This document shows, piece after piece, positions 41,658-50,843 of a DNA stretch of 64,000 nucleotides. Source of the DNA: Myxococcales bacterium (GTDB lineage Bacteria; Myxococcota_A; Polyangia; Haliangiales; Haliangiaceae); the NCBI GenBank assembly GCA_016706545.1, contig JADJJK010000034.1:1-64000 (forward strand). Direction: 5' to 3'. Below the pieces are notes generated by a model, which worked only from the letters and a program-made list of their open reading frames with translations, ran no database searches and was not told the origin of the DNA. Both the position numbers and the translations under genes were made by a program. How positions within the stretch are numbered: position 1 is the stretch's first letter; every line of letters begins with the position of its first letter.

Positions 41658-42974
41658 ATGAAGACGTGGGTCATCGTGGGAACCTTGGGGCTTCTCTGCG
41701 CGGCGCTCTCGGGGCAAGCTGCCCGCGCGCAAGCGCAGCCCTCCGCGGCGCCGGTCGACGCCGCCGATCTCGCCGCCTGGCTCGACGAGCTGCTCGCCCC
41801 GGCGGCGCCAGCTACGTCTCGCCGCAAGGCCGCGCTCACGCATGCCATCCGCTCGCTGCGCGCGCACCTGGCGCGCGCGGCGCCCGCGGCGCCCGCGGCA
41901 CGCATGACGCCGGTGGCGCCTTCGACGACGACTGCCAGCGCGCCCGCCCCTGGGCGGCCCGGCGAGCTGCCGTACGCCGCGCACCGCTGCGCGCTCGGCG
42001 TCTTGCAGGCCAGCGCCGCGGCGCCCCGGGCGCTCCGAGAGCTGGCCATCGCACGGAGAAACCTCGCGGCCTGCGAGCAACCCCAGGTCCACGTCGCGGT
42101 GCGCGAGCGCGGCGAGGCCCGCCGCGCTGCGCTCGATCCGGTGCTGCGGCGCAGCTCGCTATCCCCGTTTGACCTCTCCGCCGATCAGCCGGGCTACCTC
42201 GCCACCATCGATGACGCGCCCGACGCGCTGTTCGTGCTGCCGCACACGGCGTGGCTGCCCGACGGCGCGTGGCGCCTGCGCGTGGCGCCAAGCGCCAGCG
42301 ACCTTGGCGCCGGGCGCGCGCCCAGAGAGCACACCCTGCGCGCGAGCGAGGGCAAGCGCGGCTCGGTGGTGCTGCCCGCGCCCCCCGCGCCGCCAGCGGC
42401 GCCGGGGCTCGGCAAGGCCGACTTCTCCGAGGACGGCGCGCTGGAGCCACCGAACGCGGGCCCGCCGCCGCCGGAGCCGCACCGCCCGCTCTTGCCCGCC
42501 CGGTACCGGCGCGGCCTGGCCGCCACCGCGCAAGACGCCGGCCCGCGAACCTCCCGAGGAGCGCTCGCGTTGCAGCTCGGCGCTAGCTACGGCGGCGCCG
42601 ACGAGCTCGTGTCGCGGCTCGCCGTTCACGCGCGCGCCCAGCTCGCGACCCGCGTCGCGCTGGAGCTCGGCATCGATTGGCACCACCGCTTCGCCACCGC
42701 GATGGAGCCCGGCCGCGACGGACTTGGCGCGCTGGCGGGCGCCCGCTTGCTGCTGTGGCCGCCGCGGTCGCTGTCCTTGCTGGTGGCAGCGCGAGGCCGC
42801 GTACATCGAAGCTTCGAAGACGGCCAGACCGCCGACATGACCGGCGGCGCGCTGGCCCAGCTCGAGGCCCATCCGGTGCGAGCCTGGCCGCTCTCGCTCG
42901 GCACCGCGCTGGAGCTCGAGCCAAGCTGGCGCGCGGTCTCCGTGTTCGTCGGGGTAGAGCTGTGGCAGCGATGA
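41658..42974 (+). CDS. Secreted hypothetical protein with barrel-like C-terminus
   Basis: 438 residues; the start MKTWVIVGTLGLLCAAL is set by GGAG five bases upstream. Signal peptide 1-26 (ending ARAQA). Residues 30-110 are Ala/Pro-rich and helical, 110-250 include a dozen scattered Pro motifs, and about 330-438 alternate amphipathic strands (ALALQLGASYGGADELVSRL, QLATRVALELGIDWHHRFAT, RSLSLLVAARGRVHRSFEDG) ending in VFVGVELWQR, as in outer-membrane beta barrels. Function unknown. Confidence 0.75.
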   Translation: MKTWVIVGTLGLLCAALSGQAARAQAQPSAAPVDAADLAAWLDELLAPAAPATSRRKAALTHAIRSLRAHLARAAPAAPAARMTPVAPSTTTASAPAPGRPGELPYAAHRCALGVLQASAAAPRALRELAIARRNLAACEQPQVHVAVRERGEARRAALDPVLRRSSLSPFDLSADQPGYLATIDDAPDALFVLPHTAWLPDGAWRLRVAPSASDLGAGRAPREHTLRASEGKRGSVVLPAPPAPPAAPGLGKADFSEDGALEPPNAGPPPPEPHRPLLPARYRRGLAATAQDAGPRTSRGALALQLGASYGGADELVSRLAVHARAQLATRVALELGIDWHHRFATAMEPGRDGLGALAGARLLLWPPRSLSLLVAARGRVHRSFEDGQTADMTGGALAQLEAHPVRAWPLSLGTALELEPSWRAVSVFVGVELWQR

Positions 42975-43158
42975 CCGCGCGGACAGCGACGCCCGTGCTG
43001 TCCGTAGGACCTGGCCGACAATCGTCCAGGCGGAGGTCCTCGGTCTGACCCGCCGCGCGTTTCCCAGGCCGCAGACGCTTGCAAGCCTTGGCGGGCGCCC
43101 GCAAAGATAGCGCCATGGTCGTCGGCGAAAGTGCCAGGTTCACCGGTTTGTTCCAGCG

Positions 43159-43809
43159 ATGAGCGATCCACGCGCAGCCGAGGTTCATCGGATCCTGGAG
43201 CGATATCTCATCGAAGTCGTCGAGGCCTTCAACTTGTGCCCCTGGGCCTACGCCGCTCGCACTCGCGGTGAGCTGCGAGTGGAGATCGTGTGGGGCCCCA
43301 CCTGCGAGCTGACGACCACCTGTGACCAGGCACGCCAAGCGCTCACCAGCCCGGGCGCTTCGGTGGTGATGCTGGTGTTCCCCGAGCTGCTCGGCGGCGC
43401 GCGCGCCATCGACGCCCTGCGCAACGGCGTGGCCATGCGCCTGCCCGAGGCCGGCGTGGCCGCGTTTGGGCCCCACGGCAACTTCGACCTCGGCTCGCCC
43501 GCCAAGCTGGTGCCGTTTCTGCGGCGCTCGCCCGATCCGCTGCTGCAGCTCGTGCCGTTCTCCATCCTCGATGCGCTCCGCCAGCCTCGCACCACGCTGA
43601 TGACCGCTGAGCTCGCGGTGCAGGCCCGCGTCCTGTCGGGACTGGGCCCCCCACCGCCGACGCCGCTCGTCGACGCCATCGCCGAGCGCAACCACGCCAC
43701 CGTGGCGCCCGACGGCGGCCGCGCGCTGTCCCGCGTCCTCGCTGACATCGCCCGTGACCGCGCCCAGAGCTACCAGCGCGCCGGCATCCGCCACGCCGCG
43801 GCCAGCTAG
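43159..43809 (+). CDS. DUF1415-like protein
   Basis: 216 residues. FNLCPWAYAARTRGELRVEI near the N-terminus and LVPFLRRSPDPLLQLVPFSI in the middle match the conserved blocks of the DUF1415 family (NLCPWA and RRSP-x-P-x-x-QL), which has no known function. No signal peptide or membrane helix, so it is probably cytosolic. About 180 bases of non-coding sequence separate it from the preceding gene, and it converges on the reductase gene at 43815. Confidence 0.7.
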   Translation: MSDPRAAEVHRILERYLIEVVEAFNLCPWAYAARTRGELRVEIVWGPTCELTTTCDQARQALTSPGASVVMLVFPELLGGARAIDALRNGVAMRLPEAGVAAFGPHGNFDLGSPAKLVPFLRRSPDPLLQLVPFSILDALRQPRTTLMTAELAVQARVLSGLGPPPPTPLVDAIAERNHATVAPDGGRALSRVLADIARDRAQSYQRAGIRHAAAS

Positions 43810-43814
43810 CCCAG

Positions 43815-44663
43815 CTAGCTCCTGGGCGGCACCGCGTCGAAGGCGAGGACGCCCAGGTCCGCTGCGCCATGGCCCTGCGCGATCAGCTCGTCGCTGCGCG
43901 CGGCGATGGCGCGCAGCGCGGCCAGCGGTCGCTCGCCCACGGCGTCGAGCATCAGGCCCAGGTCCTTGCGCGCCATGGTCAGCTCGAAGCTCGCGGCGAA
44001 GTCGCCCGCCGCCATCTTCTTGCCGCGCACCTCCAGCGCACCAGCGGGCTTGAGGCGCGCCATCACCTCCATCGCGTCCGCGGGCGAGAGCCCGCAGCCC
44101 GCGGCGATGGTGAGGGCATCCGCCAGCCCCGCGGCGATGGAGAACAGCATCGAGTTGCCCAGGAGCTTGAGCCCGGCGGCGCGCCGGAAGTCCTCGCCCA
44201 CGTACCACAGCTCCCCGGTCATGGTGGCTAGCGCCGGCTGCAGCTCGGCCGCCAGCGCCTGCGGCCCGCTGCACAGCATGATGCCCGCGCCCTTGGCCGC
44301 CGCCGCCGGCGACATGAACACGGGCGCGTGCAGAAACGCTCGCCCCAAGGCGTGCTGCCTGACCGCGCGCGCGGCCGTCAGCTCGGGCGAGGTGGTCGTG
44401 TGATCGATCACCGGCGCCTGCAGCGCGGGCAACGCGCTCAGCACTTCATCCACCGCCTCATCGGCCCGCAGACAGAGGTGGACGCGCTCGGCGCCGCTGA
44501 CCGCCTCCGCCACGGTGGCGGCCACCTTGGCGCCCACGGCGAGCAGCTCCGCGGCCTTGGGGGCCGTGCGGTTCCACACCGTCACCTCATGGCCCCTGCT
44601 GCGCAGGCCCTTCACAAACCCGGAGCCAAGAAGTCCTGTACCCAGAAAGGCGATCATCGACAT
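43815..44663 (-). CDS. 3-hydroxyisobutyrate dehydrogenase-family NAD(P) reductase
   Basis: 282 residues. Rossmann motif IAFLGTGLLGSGFVKGL, followed by GHEVTVWNRT as in beta-hydroxyacid dehydrogenases. The substrate loop is degenerate (FLHAPVFMSPAAAAKGAGIM in place of DAPVSGG), and the catalytic lysine lies in GLKLLGNSMLFSIAAGLADA. Members reduce or oxidise short beta-hydroxyacids, glyoxylate or related imines; the variant loop suggests an imine-reductase-like or unknown substrate. No neighbour indicates the pathway. Confidence 0.85.
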   Translation of the reverse strand: MSMIAFLGTGLLGSGFVKGLRSRGHEVTVWNRTAPKAAELLAVGAKVAATVAEAVSGAERVHLCLRADEAVDEVLSALPALQAPVIDHTTTSPELTAARAVRQHALGRAFLHAPVFMSPAAAAKGAGIMLCSGPQALAAELQPALATMTGELWYVGEDFRRAAGLKLLGNSMLFSIAAGLADALTIAAGCGLSPADAMEVMARLKPAGALEVRGKKMAAGDFAASFELTMARKDLGLMLDAVGERPLAALRAIAARSDELIAQGHGAADLGVLAFDAVPPRS

Positions 44664-44831
44664 GCCGCCACTTTTGGCCCACCGCGACGCCTTGTCAACA
44701 GAACGCCGCTACAGCGCGCGGCCGCCCGCTACGGCCCGTTGTAGAGCAGCCGGTTTGGCGACCCACCGAGGCTGCCAGTGACCGCGTTTGGCGTCGCGCT
44801 GTCGATGATCGTGTTACGGAGCGCCCCTGTT

Positions 44832-44938
44832 GATGGGCATCATGACTGGCTGATTGATGGGCATCAGCGGCGGCGTGGTGCTTGCAGACTGCGATGGGCA
44901 TCAGCGGCGAGCGGGCGATCGCAGCGCCGATGGGCATC
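44832..44938. repeat. Four copies of GATGGGCATC
   Basis: Exact 10-mers at 44832, 44856, 44893 and 44929; the middle two extend to GATGGGCATCAGCGGCG. Irregular spacing of 24, 37 and 36 bases. Confidence 0.8.
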
Positions 44939-45790
44939 GGCGACGGACGGCTGAACGTCGCGGCGATGAATCTCGCGTTCGTGCTCGCCACGCACGGCAA
45001 CGCGTGGTCGGATCGCGTTGGGGTGTCGGCCTCGTGACGCGAGGACGTCTCGCTCGCGAGCTTGCGCTTCTTCTGGCGGTCTCTCGAGGGCGGCGGGCGA
45101 GGGTCGAGGTCGCGCATGGCGCCGGCGGTCGCTTCGTGCGGGGGCCATCGCGTCGCTGGCGAATAGCTCGCGTTCGCAGCCGGCATGCCGAGCGAGGCGG
45201 AGTACTCGGGTCGTCGGGGCGGGGGTCGTCCGAGGCGGTGATGGGGGCGGTGAGCAGCATTGCGGCGGGGCGGGCGATCGGAGTCCGGGGAGGCCCGAGG
45301 ACGGGGGGGGCGGCTGTCCCACTGATAGTTGAGTGTGGGGGTCGGCGTGTCCTGGTGCGGGAGGTGGGCGTCGAGGAGGAACGGGATGGACCCGCTCGCG
45401 GGCGGGTCCTCGACGTGCGAGGACACGGCATGAAAGTTGCCAGCGGGGCGGCGGGCGCCAGCCTAGCGCGGGCAAGCTGGCGGTAGTCGCGGCGGCCGAG
45501 GGTCGCGTTGTGCGAGTAGGTCAGGCGGTAGCGACGCGGGTGCGGATCGCGCGCAGGCGGGTCTTGCGACGCCGGGTCGCCGACGAGCACCACGCCGTGA
45601 GCGCGTCGAGGCGTCGGCGACGGCCTGCTTGAGCTGGGCAGCCAGAGGTCGGCGTCGGCCGGACGGGCCCTGGCCCCGGTGGTCCGGCCCTTGCATGCGG
45701 GGGCGCGGCGGTCTTGGGCGCGGGGGTGCGCGTCGGCGGGGGCGGTCGGTGCGTCGGGCGGGTCGCGGCGGCGCGGGGGGGCGCGCCGGC

Positions 45791-45801
45791 GGGGGGGGGG
45801 G
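45791..45801 (+). repeat. G11 homopolymer
   Basis: Eleven consecutive G residues within the G-skewed region; with nearby G5-G8 runs this can form G-quadruplexes and is prone to slippage or sequencing error. Confidence 0.9.
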
Positions 45802-47187
45802 CGAGGCCCTGGTCGGCTCCGGGCGGCCGTCGGGCGGTGCGCGGCGGCGGCTGCCGGTGGGGCGCGCGGGCTCGCGCGCGCGGCAGCGCGCTGGCCACGT
45901 CCGCCGGGGTCTCCGGCAGCCCGCCGTGCGGCGCGGGGTGGTGTGCTCGTCGAGACGCGCCGAGGCGCGCGTCGTGCAGCGAGGTCTGCCGCCGGGTGGT
46001 CGGGCGCCGGCGCGTGCGCCAGAATCGTTCACTTCCCGCGCGGCGCATGCGGGCCGGGCGTGGCACTGATGCCGAGGCGCTCGCAGCCGCGCAGGCCTGG
46101 TGCTCGCGTCGGGCGCCGGGGTTGCGCAGCGGCGCAAGGGTTGAGCATCTCCTCGCGCGGGTGTGGTGGGGCCCCGGGCCGCGCGTGCTCGCGGAGGGTG
46201 GCGCAGGGCGGGTCGTCGCGCCGTGCGCGCGTCGGCGACATGTCCCCGGGCGCGCGGGGTCTGCGGCGCGGGGGGGGCCGCGGGCGCGCCTTCGAGCCGG
46301 CCTCGGATAGAGCGCGTCGTGGTCGCGACACCCACGTCGGCGCCGAGCCTTCCGTCGGCGCCAGCGTGCGCGGATCGGCGGCACGGGGCCGTCGGGCTCC
46401 GCCGGATATCGAGAGCAGCTCGCGCTGCGCAGGCGTCACGCGGGCCGCCGCGATCGGGCGCGGCTGGGGCGCACGCGCCACCACCGGCTACGCATCAGGC
46501 TCGGCGCGGTCTGCCGCACGGTCGAATGGGCGGTCGGTGCGTTCGGCGGCCAGCGCGCGCTCCGCAGCGCTCGCCGTGGTCGTCTCGACGGGCGGCGTGC
46601 GCGGCGCGGAGGGTCGCCTCGCGTGTCGCGTGGGCGGGGATTCGCGCGACGCGGCCCTGGCGCCGCGGGAATGGAGGCGGCGCGTTCGGGCGGCGGTGCC
46701 GCCAGGGTGGGCCGCGTCGCGGCGCCCGTGGCCACACGGCTGGCGCGCCTCCAGACGCCTCGGCGGCTCCGGCGGCGCCGCGGCGCGCCGTCCGGCTGCT
46801 CTGGGCCGGGCGGTCGCGTCGTCGCCGGCCCCCGCGCCAGGCGCCCTTGCCGCTCGCGCCAGCGGGATCGCCGCCCGCGTGTGCCCGCGGCGCGTGGCCG
46901 GTGCAGCGGTACCTCGGCAGCTGACGCCGTTGTCGCTCGCGGCGCGGCGGCGGCTCCGGCTCGCACCCAGGGCATCGCGCGGGCCGAGCCGCGGCGGCCG
47001 TGCGAGCCTCGCGGCGCGGATGGGGTGTGGGGCGTCTGGTTGTCTTCGTCAATGGGGGCCGCAGCGACGCCGACCGTGTTCCGCACTGTCGGCGTCACCT
47101 ACTTTCGGCGGCAAGCTCAGCTCCGGAGAGGTCGGGACCGTTGATCCGTCTCAGCCGGTCGTCGGCACTGTGTGGCGCCCTTTGCCA

Positions 47188-48525
47188 TCACGCAGCCTGC
47201 TTCATCTCACTGGTGTTCCCATAGTCGGGGCTGCTCCCTAACATGATCGCGGCCTCGATCTTCGCCGGCGTGGCCAGCGGATTGGCTTGCAGGTACTGCG
47301 CCACGACCCCGCTGACATGCGGCGCCGCCATCGACGTCCCGGTGAGGGTGCAAGCCAGCGTGTTCTCCCCGCTGCCCAGCGCGGCCAGCACGTCCGTCGC
47401 CGGCGCGAACACGTCCACGCCCGGCCCCCAGTTGGAGCCACAGCCGTTGGCGTGACAGCCCGTGGTGGGGTGGGCTCCCCAGCGCTGGTTGTTGACCCAG
47501 TCGAGCCCGCCCGCGACGATCACCGAGGACACCGCGGTCGGGCTGAACGACGTGATGTCCTGGTTCCAGTTGCCTGCAGCGTTGACCACGGCGATGCCAT
47601 GGTGCGTGACCATGTACGCCACCGCGGAGTCGAGCGCCGACGCATCGATCAAGCCCTTGTTGTAGTTGAAGCTCATGTTCACCACCGCCGGCCGCTGCAC
47701 GTTGCCCGTGATCCAGTTGACTCCGGACACCACCGTGGAGAGCTGTGCGTTGCCGTTCTTGAAGACCCGCACCGGATGCAGCGTGGCTGCCTTGGCCACG
47801 CCGAAGCGCCGCCCGGCCGCGATGCTGGCCACGTGGGTGCCGTGGCCGACGTCGTCATCGGTGTTCCAGGACGCCTCGCCAGGCACCAGGTTGAAACCGG
47901 TGCCCACTCGATGGCCGCCGCCGGGCAGCGCGAACTCCGTGTGCGTGCGGATGATCCCGGTGTCGAGCACGTAGATGTGGGTGCCCTGCCCCGTGGCGGT
48001 GAAGTGATAGCGCGAGTCCAGCGTGTGCGCGCTCTGGCTGCCGGTGCGCTGTCCGATGCGATCGAGCCCCCAGTTGTCCGCGCAAGAGAGCTGAGGATCC
48101 CAGCACTGCAGGACCTGCGGCGACGTGGGGTCATAGCTATTTGCCTGCGGGAACGTCGACACGTTGGCGTAGCAGCTCGGGATCGCCGACAGCTCGATGA
48201 GCGCGTCCTGCTCGACCAGTCGCACCCGAGGATCGCGCGCCAGCCGCTGCGCCTGGGCCTCCGTGGCCTCGACGAGGAACTGGCCAACCTGGCCATACAC
48301 AGCGAGCCGGGTCGCCCCCACGGAGCGCGCGAGCTGCTCCGCAGCCTGCGCCACGCGCACCTCGCCAGGCTCTCCCTCCGCCTTGCCTGACGGCGCCGCC
48401 TCCAGCACCACCAGATAGCGGTCGGGCACGCCCCGCGCCTGTGCTCGTTGAAATTGCCCAGCCTGCGCGCTCTGCGCGATCCCGGCCGTGGCCATCACGA
48501 GAGTCACTACCTTCCAGTTCTTCAT
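47188..48525 (-). CDS. Secreted subtilisin-family (S8) serine protease
   Basis: 445 residues from MKNWKVVTLVMATAGIAQSA (signal peptide 1-22), with an AAGGAAAGGGA purine run upstream. Residues about 30-112 form an I9-type inhibitor propeptide (PDRYLVVLEAA...VRLVEQDALI). The catalytic triad is intact: Asp188 (YVLDTG), His228 (GHGTHVAS) and Ser398 (GTSMAAPH), with the oxyanion Asn at 319 (NAAGN). Six or more cysteines in the mature part suggest disulfides. A proteinase-K/aqualysin-like extracellular protease, as expected in a predatory or saprophytic bacterium. The protein ends shortly after the catalytic domain, without a C-terminal propeptide. Confidence 0.95.
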   Translation of the reverse strand: MKNWKVVTLVMATAGIAQSAQAGQFQRAQARGVPDRYLVVLEAAPSGKAEGEPGEVRVAQAAEQLARSVGATRLAVYGQVGQFLVEATEAQAQRLARDPRVRLVEQDALIELSAIPSCYANVSTFPQANSYDPTSPQVLQCWDPQLSCADNWGLDRIGQRTGSQSAHTLDSRYHFTATGQGTHIYVLDTGIIRTHTEFALPGGGHRVGTGFNLVPGEASWNTDDDVGHGTHVASIAAGRRFGVAKAATLHPVRVFKNGNAQLSTVVSGVNWITGNVQRPAVVNMSFNYNKGLIDASALDSAVAYMVTHHGIAVVNAAGNWNQDITSFSPTAVSSVIVAGGLDWVNNQRWGAHPTTGCHANGCGSNWGPGVDVFAPATDVLAALGSGENTLACTLTGTSMAAPHVSGVVAQYLQANPLATPAKIEAAIMLGSSPDYGNTSEMKQAA

Positions 48526-48884
48526 GCTCGAGTCCCTTTCCTTGGCAAGAATGATGGGGCACGCGCAGGGCGATGCCGCCTGACGGCCGCGCCAGGCAAA
48601 GCTCCCCAGCAGCAGGCTCAGCGCACCCGCGCTGACCGCCCGCAGATGGCACCGACTCACCGCATGCCCCTGCCGCACGCTACTATGCGCGCGGCGACGC
48701 GGCGCACCCGAGCTGCTGACACCGCAACACGCCGGCCGCGACAGCGGCACCACGCGCGGGTCTCAGCGGCCAGGTGCGCCGCGTCGCGCCAGGTCGCGTC
48801 CACCTCGGAGAGCCAGCGCCGCGACGGGGTCAGACACCTGCCGCTGTCGCACCGAGGACCAGCACAACAGCCTCGCCCGCCGCC
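48526..48884. other. Intergenic region upstream of the subtilase gene
   Basis: 359 bases without a convincing gene. ATAGTAG on the minus strand near 48683 could belong to the protease promoter. Confidence 0.45.
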
Positions 48885-49484
48885 TCAGCGCGCCGCGCCG
48901 CGTCGCCGCCGGCCCAGCATCATCCCCAGCGCCACGAGGACGCTCGCCAGCGCGCCCGCGCCCGCGCCTCCCGAAGCGCTGCAGCCCCCGCCCTCCTCCT
49001 CGACGTGGAGCTCGATCGGCGGCCCGAGGTTGCCGTGCAGATCGACCGCGCGAAGCTCGAGCACCATGTCCACTGGCCCATCGCTGCCTCCCACCGCGAA
49101 GATCAGCGAGCCATCATCGAGCGGCTTGAGCGGCGTTTCGCCAAAGGCCGGAGGCGGTTGGCCAAAGTTTCCTGACTTCATCCGCACGACATAGCCGAGC
49201 TTGTCGCTGGGGGTGCGGTCGTCGGTCGAGGTCAACTCGAGCCGCAGCAACACCTCGCCGTCACATGAGGTGCCCCGGTATCTCTTGAGGTCGCTCACCT
49301 CCACGATCACCGGCTGCGGTGGGGTGACGTCGGAGGCATCCGCCCGATCGAGCACATAGCGCTCGTTGGCTGGATAGCTACAGGCCTCTGCTGGCCGCGC
49401 TTGGGCTATCACGGCGCCCAGCGCCAACGCCGCGACCGACAGGACCCAAGGGAGCTTACGTGTAGTCATATTGGATGAGGACAT
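48885..49484 (-). CDS. MYXO-CTERM surface protein, short
   Basis: 199 residues from MSSSNMTTRKLPWVLSVAAL (or 194 from MTTRK at 49469). Signal peptide ending ARPAEA. The mature domain (CSYPANERYVLD..., then ELRAVDLHGNLGPPIELHVE) is beta-sandwich-like, with two conserved-looking cysteines. The C-terminus is a classic Myxococcota sorting tail: GGGCSASGGAGAG, hydrophobic ASVLVALGMML, then GRRRRGAAR. This targets the protein for processing at the Cys and surface display. TACGTG lies 6 bases before the ATG at 49484, which supports that start. Confidence 0.85.
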   Translation of the reverse strand: MSSSNMTTRKLPWVLSVAALALGAVIAQARPAEACSYPANERYVLDRADASDVTPPQPVIVEVSDLKRYRGTSCDGEVLLRLELTSTDDRTPSDKLGYVVRMKSGNFGQPPPAFGETPLKPLDDGSLIFAVGGSDGPVDMVLELRAVDLHGNLGPPIELHVEEEGGGCSASGGAGAGALASVLVALGMMLGRRRRGAAR

Positions 49485-49490
49485 GCTCGC

Positions 49491-49496
49491 CACGTA
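49491..49496 (-). promoter_or_regulatory. -10-like box TACGTG before MYXO-CTERM gene
   Basis: TACGTG on the minus strand lies 6 bases before the ATG at 49484, with no clear ribosome site. Confidence 0.3.
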
Positions 49497-49702
49497 TTGC
49501 AAGCCTCTGGCCAACGCGGAGAAGGCACAACCCCGCAGGCTTCGCCGCTCACTCATGAGCAATCTGTTGTTCCGCCTGCGCTACGCTGCAGAAACCTGAC
49601 GCTGCGGAGCCCACCGGCTGCCGCAGCGCGCCATCTGGCCGCACCGTCTTGCGCCGCATCTGGCCGCACCGTCTTGCGCCGCGAGCTACCTCACGTCGGG
49701 GC

Positions 49703-50833
49703 TTACCCGGCGTCCCTGCCCTGGCCCACGCACCAGTCGACGACGGTCGCCGCGGCCTTGGGCCTGGCGAGGGACCGCATCACGGCGCCCATCTTGGCGC
49801 GGCGCTCGCCGTCCTCGAGCAAGGGCTCCACCGCGGCCTGCAGCTTGTCCGCGGTCAGGTCCGCCTGGCGGAACATCAACGCCGCGCCGGCCTCGGCCAT
49901 CTCCTTGGCGTTGATCTCCTGGTGGTTGTCTGCGGCGAAGGGATAGGGAATGAAGATCGCCGGCTTGCCGGCGATCGCCAGCTCGGCCACCGTGGTGGCG
50001 CCAGCGCGCGCGATGATCAGATCTGCCTGGCGGTACACGCTGGCCATATCTTTGATGAAGGCGCTGCACTCGGCGGCCACGTCCGCCGCGCGATAGCGCG
50101 CGACCGTGTCGTCATAGCCGGTGGTGCCGGTCTGATGCACGATCCGCAGCGGCCGGCGTCGCGACAGCTCGATGAGCGCCTCCGCCGCGAGCTTGTTGAC
50201 CGCCACCGCGCCCAGCGAGCCGCCGCTGACCAGCACGCACAGCGGCTCGGTCGCGCTGGGCGGACCCTTGGGCTGCGCCGCCGCCGCCTCCAGCGCCGCG
50301 GCGAGCTGCCGCCGCACCGGGTTGCCGCTCATCACCACCTTGTCGCCCGCGAAGAAGCGCCGGCTCTCCTCGAAGGACAGAAACACCTTGCGCACCAGCT
50401 TGCCCAGCAGCTTGTTGGTGAACCCCGGGATGGAGTTCTGCTCGCAGATCGCGGTGGGGATCCCGGCCAGCCGCGCCATCAGCACCACCGGACCGGAGGC
50501 GTAGCCGCCCACGCCGATCACCGCGGTGGGCGCGAAGCGCTTGAGCAAGCGCCGCGCCTGCCAGGCCGCGCGCGGTAAGCGCACGAGGCCAAGCAGCGCG
50601 CCCCACAGGCCCACGGTCTTGAGGCCGGAGACCTCGATGAGCTGCAGGTCCCAGCCCAGCTCCGGCAAGACCCGCGCCTCGATGCCGCGCGCGGTGCCCA
50701 CGAACTGCACCGACGCCGTGGGCTCCTGGGCCCGCAGCTCCTCGGCGATGGCGACTCCCGGAAACAGGTGCCCGCCAGTGCCGCCGCCGGCGATGAGCAA
50801 GCGGGGCGCAAGAGAAGTTGGAGCGATACTCAT
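49703..50833 (-). CDS. murG: UDP-GlcNAc:lipid I transferase MurG
   Basis: 376 residues; the ATG at 50833 has GAGGTGG six bases upstream. Signature motifs: IAGGGTGGHLFPGVAIAEEL, VIGVGGYASGP, EQNSIPGFTNKLL, SGNPVRRQL, VSGGSLGA, and the donor loop ARAGATTVAELAIAGKPAIF followed by ADNHQEINAKEM. It adds GlcNAc to lipid I to make lipid II at the inner face of the membrane. It follows ftsW by 10 bases in the division/cell-wall cluster. Confidence 0.97.
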   Translation of the reverse strand: MSIAPTSLAPRLLIAGGGTGGHLFPGVAIAEELRAQEPTASVQFVGTARGIEARVLPELGWDLQLIEVSGLKTVGLWGALLGLVRLPRAAWQARRLLKRFAPTAVIGVGGYASGPVVLMARLAGIPTAICEQNSIPGFTNKLLGKLVRKVFLSFEESRRFFAGDKVVMSGNPVRRQLAAALEAAAAQPKGPPSATEPLCVLVSGGSLGAVAVNKLAAEALIELSRRRPLRIVHQTGTTGYDDTVARYRAADVAAECSAFIKDMASVYRQADLIIARAGATTVAELAIAGKPAIFIPYPFAADNHQEINAKEMAEAGAALMFRQADLTADKLQAAVEPLLEDGERRAKMGAVMRSLARPKAAATVVDWCVGQGRDAG

Positions 50834-50843
50834 GAGAGCCACC

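Larger units (their letters stand above)
44664..47187. other. 2.5-kb orphan, strongly G-skewed region
   Basis: No supportable gene. From about 45200 to 47100 the plus strand is very G-rich (for example 45721-45780 has about 39 G in 60 bases), unlike coding genes of either strand here. Open frames are Arg/Pro/Ala- or Arg/Gly-rich shadows. A few minus-strand patches read more like protein (YRLTYSHNATLGRRDYRQLA near 45500-45560; IPFLLDAHLPHQDTPTPTLN near 45330-45390) but in shifting frames, so a decayed gene is possible. Confidence 0.6.

Noticed and set aside
45463..46335. 290-codon minus-strand frame in the G-skewed region
   Set aside because: Arg/Pro/Ala-rich translation of C-rich DNA; no credible fold or start.
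45679..47241. 520-codon plus-strand frame in the G-skewed region
   Set aside because: Gly/Arg/Ala low-complexity translation, no start signal, no homologous-looking segment; expected by chance at this base composition.
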